NCBI GenBank assembly: GCA_002299555.1 | Contig: DBOL01000080.1 | Location: 1 to 52,156, forward strand | Direction: 5' to 3' | DNA from: Candidatus Aminicenantes bacterium UBA647 | GTDB taxonomy: Bacteria; Acidobacteriota; Aminicenantia; UBA2199 | DNA length: 52,156 nt | Shown here: positions 51,331-52,156 of the stretch, one piece after another | Position numbering within the stretch: position 1 is the stretch's first letter | Layout of the letters: the number at the start of each line of letters is the position of its first letter | Translations under genes and position numbers: made by a program | Notes under the pieces: generated by a model | What the model was told of the DNA's origin: nothing | What the model saw: only the letters and a program-made list of their open reading frames with translations | Database searches by the model: none

Positions 51331-51809
51331 GGAGAGTCAATTTTCAATATTTCCAGATGAAATAACAGAGTTGTGTAGGGAGGGATCGCATTTTGTCCGG
51401 TTGATCCATATGCCAGATTGGATGGGATGATAAGTTGAGCTGTGCCGCCCTCTTTCATAAAGGCAACCCCCTCATCGAATCCTGAAATAACTTCATTGTT
51501 TCCGAGAACAAAATTGAATGTCCCATTGTCAAATACTGACCCATTTAAAAATCTTCCGGTATATTTTATAGTGATAGAGTCACCGTCTTCTGCTTTTTCC
51601 CCGGTCCCTTCCACTAGTTCAATATAATACAACCCGGTTCTGGTAGGGGTAGTTGTGATATTATTCTCTATAAGGTATTCACTGAGTGTAGCCATCTCAT
51701 CCTGAAAAGTTGCCACATCGTCGTTCACTTTGCATGAATAAAAATTCAAGCTGAAGATAACGACAAATATAAGAAATATTAGTTTACGGCTTTTTTTACT
51801 TGTTTCCAT
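51327..51809 (-). CDS. FKBP-type peptidyl-prolyl isomerase lipoprotein
   Basis: 160 residues. A signal peptide ends FYSC (about Cys26), a lipobox. The FKBP domain fills about 58-160: GTGEKAEDGDSITIKYTGRF, the VFDNG turn, VISGFDEGVAFMKEGG and NAIPPYTTLLFHLEIL, which carry the usual proline-binding pocket. It catalyses cis-trans isomerisation of prolyl bonds and probably assists folding outside the cytoplasm. AGGAGG lies 12 bases upstream of the ATG, a rather wide spacing. It overlaps the DUF885 start and shares a transcript with it. Confidence 0.93.
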   Translation of the reverse strand: METSKKSRKLIFLIFVVIFSLNFYSCKVNDDVATFQDEMATLSEYLIENNITTTPTRTGLYYIELVEGTGEKAEDGDSITIKYTGRFLNGSVFDNGTFNFVLGNNEVISGFDEGVAFMKEGGTAQLIIPSNLAYGSTGQNAIPPYTTLLFHLEILKIDSP

Positions 51810-51976
51810 TATTACTCAATTCCTCCTGATTTTTGATATTACTTAGACGCAAAGGTTAACCTTACGGTTTCACTATTTGAAAATTGATATATATAAGGTG
51901 TTCATATTGTTAGAATATCACATTTTTAACATGAACAACAAAGAGTGAATTCTGTTTTCTTATACTTTTTTCAATT

Positions 51977-52156
51977 TTAATTATAAATTCGGGGTGGAAT
52001 CTTATTTATTTCTTTACGATATCTTAATATTCCTTTATATACTCTGACATTTAACAAAGCACCACTATTTCCTTTATGAATGTTCGGTTCGTCCTTAATC
52101 TTATAATAATCCATGATCTGATTATGAGTAACTCCCAAACCCCAAGCCATTGATGG
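51977..52156 (-). CDS. Unrecognised protein, C-terminal 59 residues, cut by the window
   Basis: On the minus strand the frame is open from the window edge to TAA (51979-51977). It reads MAWGLGVTHNQIMDYYKIKD, then a GNSGALLNVRVYKGILRYRK segment and ends IPPRIYN. The composition looks protein-like rather than random AT-rich sequence. The start is probably beyond the edge, since no ribosome-binding site precedes the ATG at 52150. The space 51810-51976 to its left holds no gene. Confidence 0.45.
   Translation of the reverse strand, partial: PSMAWGLGVTHNQIMDYYKIKDEPNIHKGNSGALLNVRVYKGILRYRKEINKIPPRIYN

Overview
The window is chromosomal DNA, AT-rich by eye, from a bacterium with a Gram-negative envelope and an anaerobic, respiratory style of life. 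Evidence for the envelope is the many lipoproteins, Tat and Sec signal peptides, a predicted outer-membrane barrel protein and multiheme c-type cytochromes matured by a system II (CcsA/ResB) machinery. The standard genetic code is used, since TGA ends several genes. The gene mix does not fix the phylum: a DUF1574-like SGNH protein recalls spirochaetes such as Leptospira, but the lineage is left open. No phage, IS element, CRISPR array or rRNA was seen. The only tRNA is tRNA-Ala(GGC).

Layout. 1-9 kb: TPR protein, SDR reductase, SpoIIE-type phosphatase, CDP-alcohol phosphatidyltransferase, a cyclophilin-FKBP fusion lipoprotein, an SGNH-like protein, an SH3/coiled-coil/barrel envelope protein, a decayed reading frame and a membrane-anchored coiled-coil protein. 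9-11 kb: a lexA-dinB SOS operon with a recognisable operator. 11-14 kb: a 990-residue protein with two receiver domains joined to a PEP/pyruvate-binding domain. 14-17.6 kb: CARDB protein, ilvE, OsmC-like protein, six-bladed propeller protein.

17.7-33.3 kb is a respiratory island: an NrfD-like quinol subunit, a four-cluster Fe-S subunit, a tetraheme cytochrome, CcsA and ResB maturation proteins, a lipoprotein, a second tetraheme cytochrome, a sensor kinase with an NtrC-type regulator, an 18-heme NapC-anchored cytochrome and, divergently, a 19-heme cytochrome fused to a cytochrome b domain (CbcL-like). Together these look like quinone-linked electron conduits in the inner membrane and periplasm under two-component control. 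No terminal reductase or outer-membrane porin lies in the window.

33.4-41.6 kb is mainly housekeeping: an ArsR-type regulator, rnhA, tRNA-Ala, phosphoesterases, an SGNH esterase, an exported isoaspartyl methyltransferase, fumC and a drug/metabolite transporter. 42.4-43.7 kb carries the main discovery, an hgcA-hgcB pair (corrinoid protein and ferredoxin of mercury methylation) with its own promoter; beside it on the other strand is a possible small RNA gene. 43.9-52.2 kb holds a beta-lactamase-fold lipoprotein, typA, a tiny Lys-rich protein, another CARDB-like protein, a DUF4382 lipoprotein, a KhpA-like KH protein, a LuxR helix-turn-helix remnant, a DUF885 peptidase split by a frameshift and an FKBP lipoprotein.

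A recurring regulatory theme is leaderless transcription: at least seven genes without a Shine-Dalgarno sequence have a -10 hexamer ending exactly 6 bases before the ATG, several with a good -35 element 17-18 bases further upstream.
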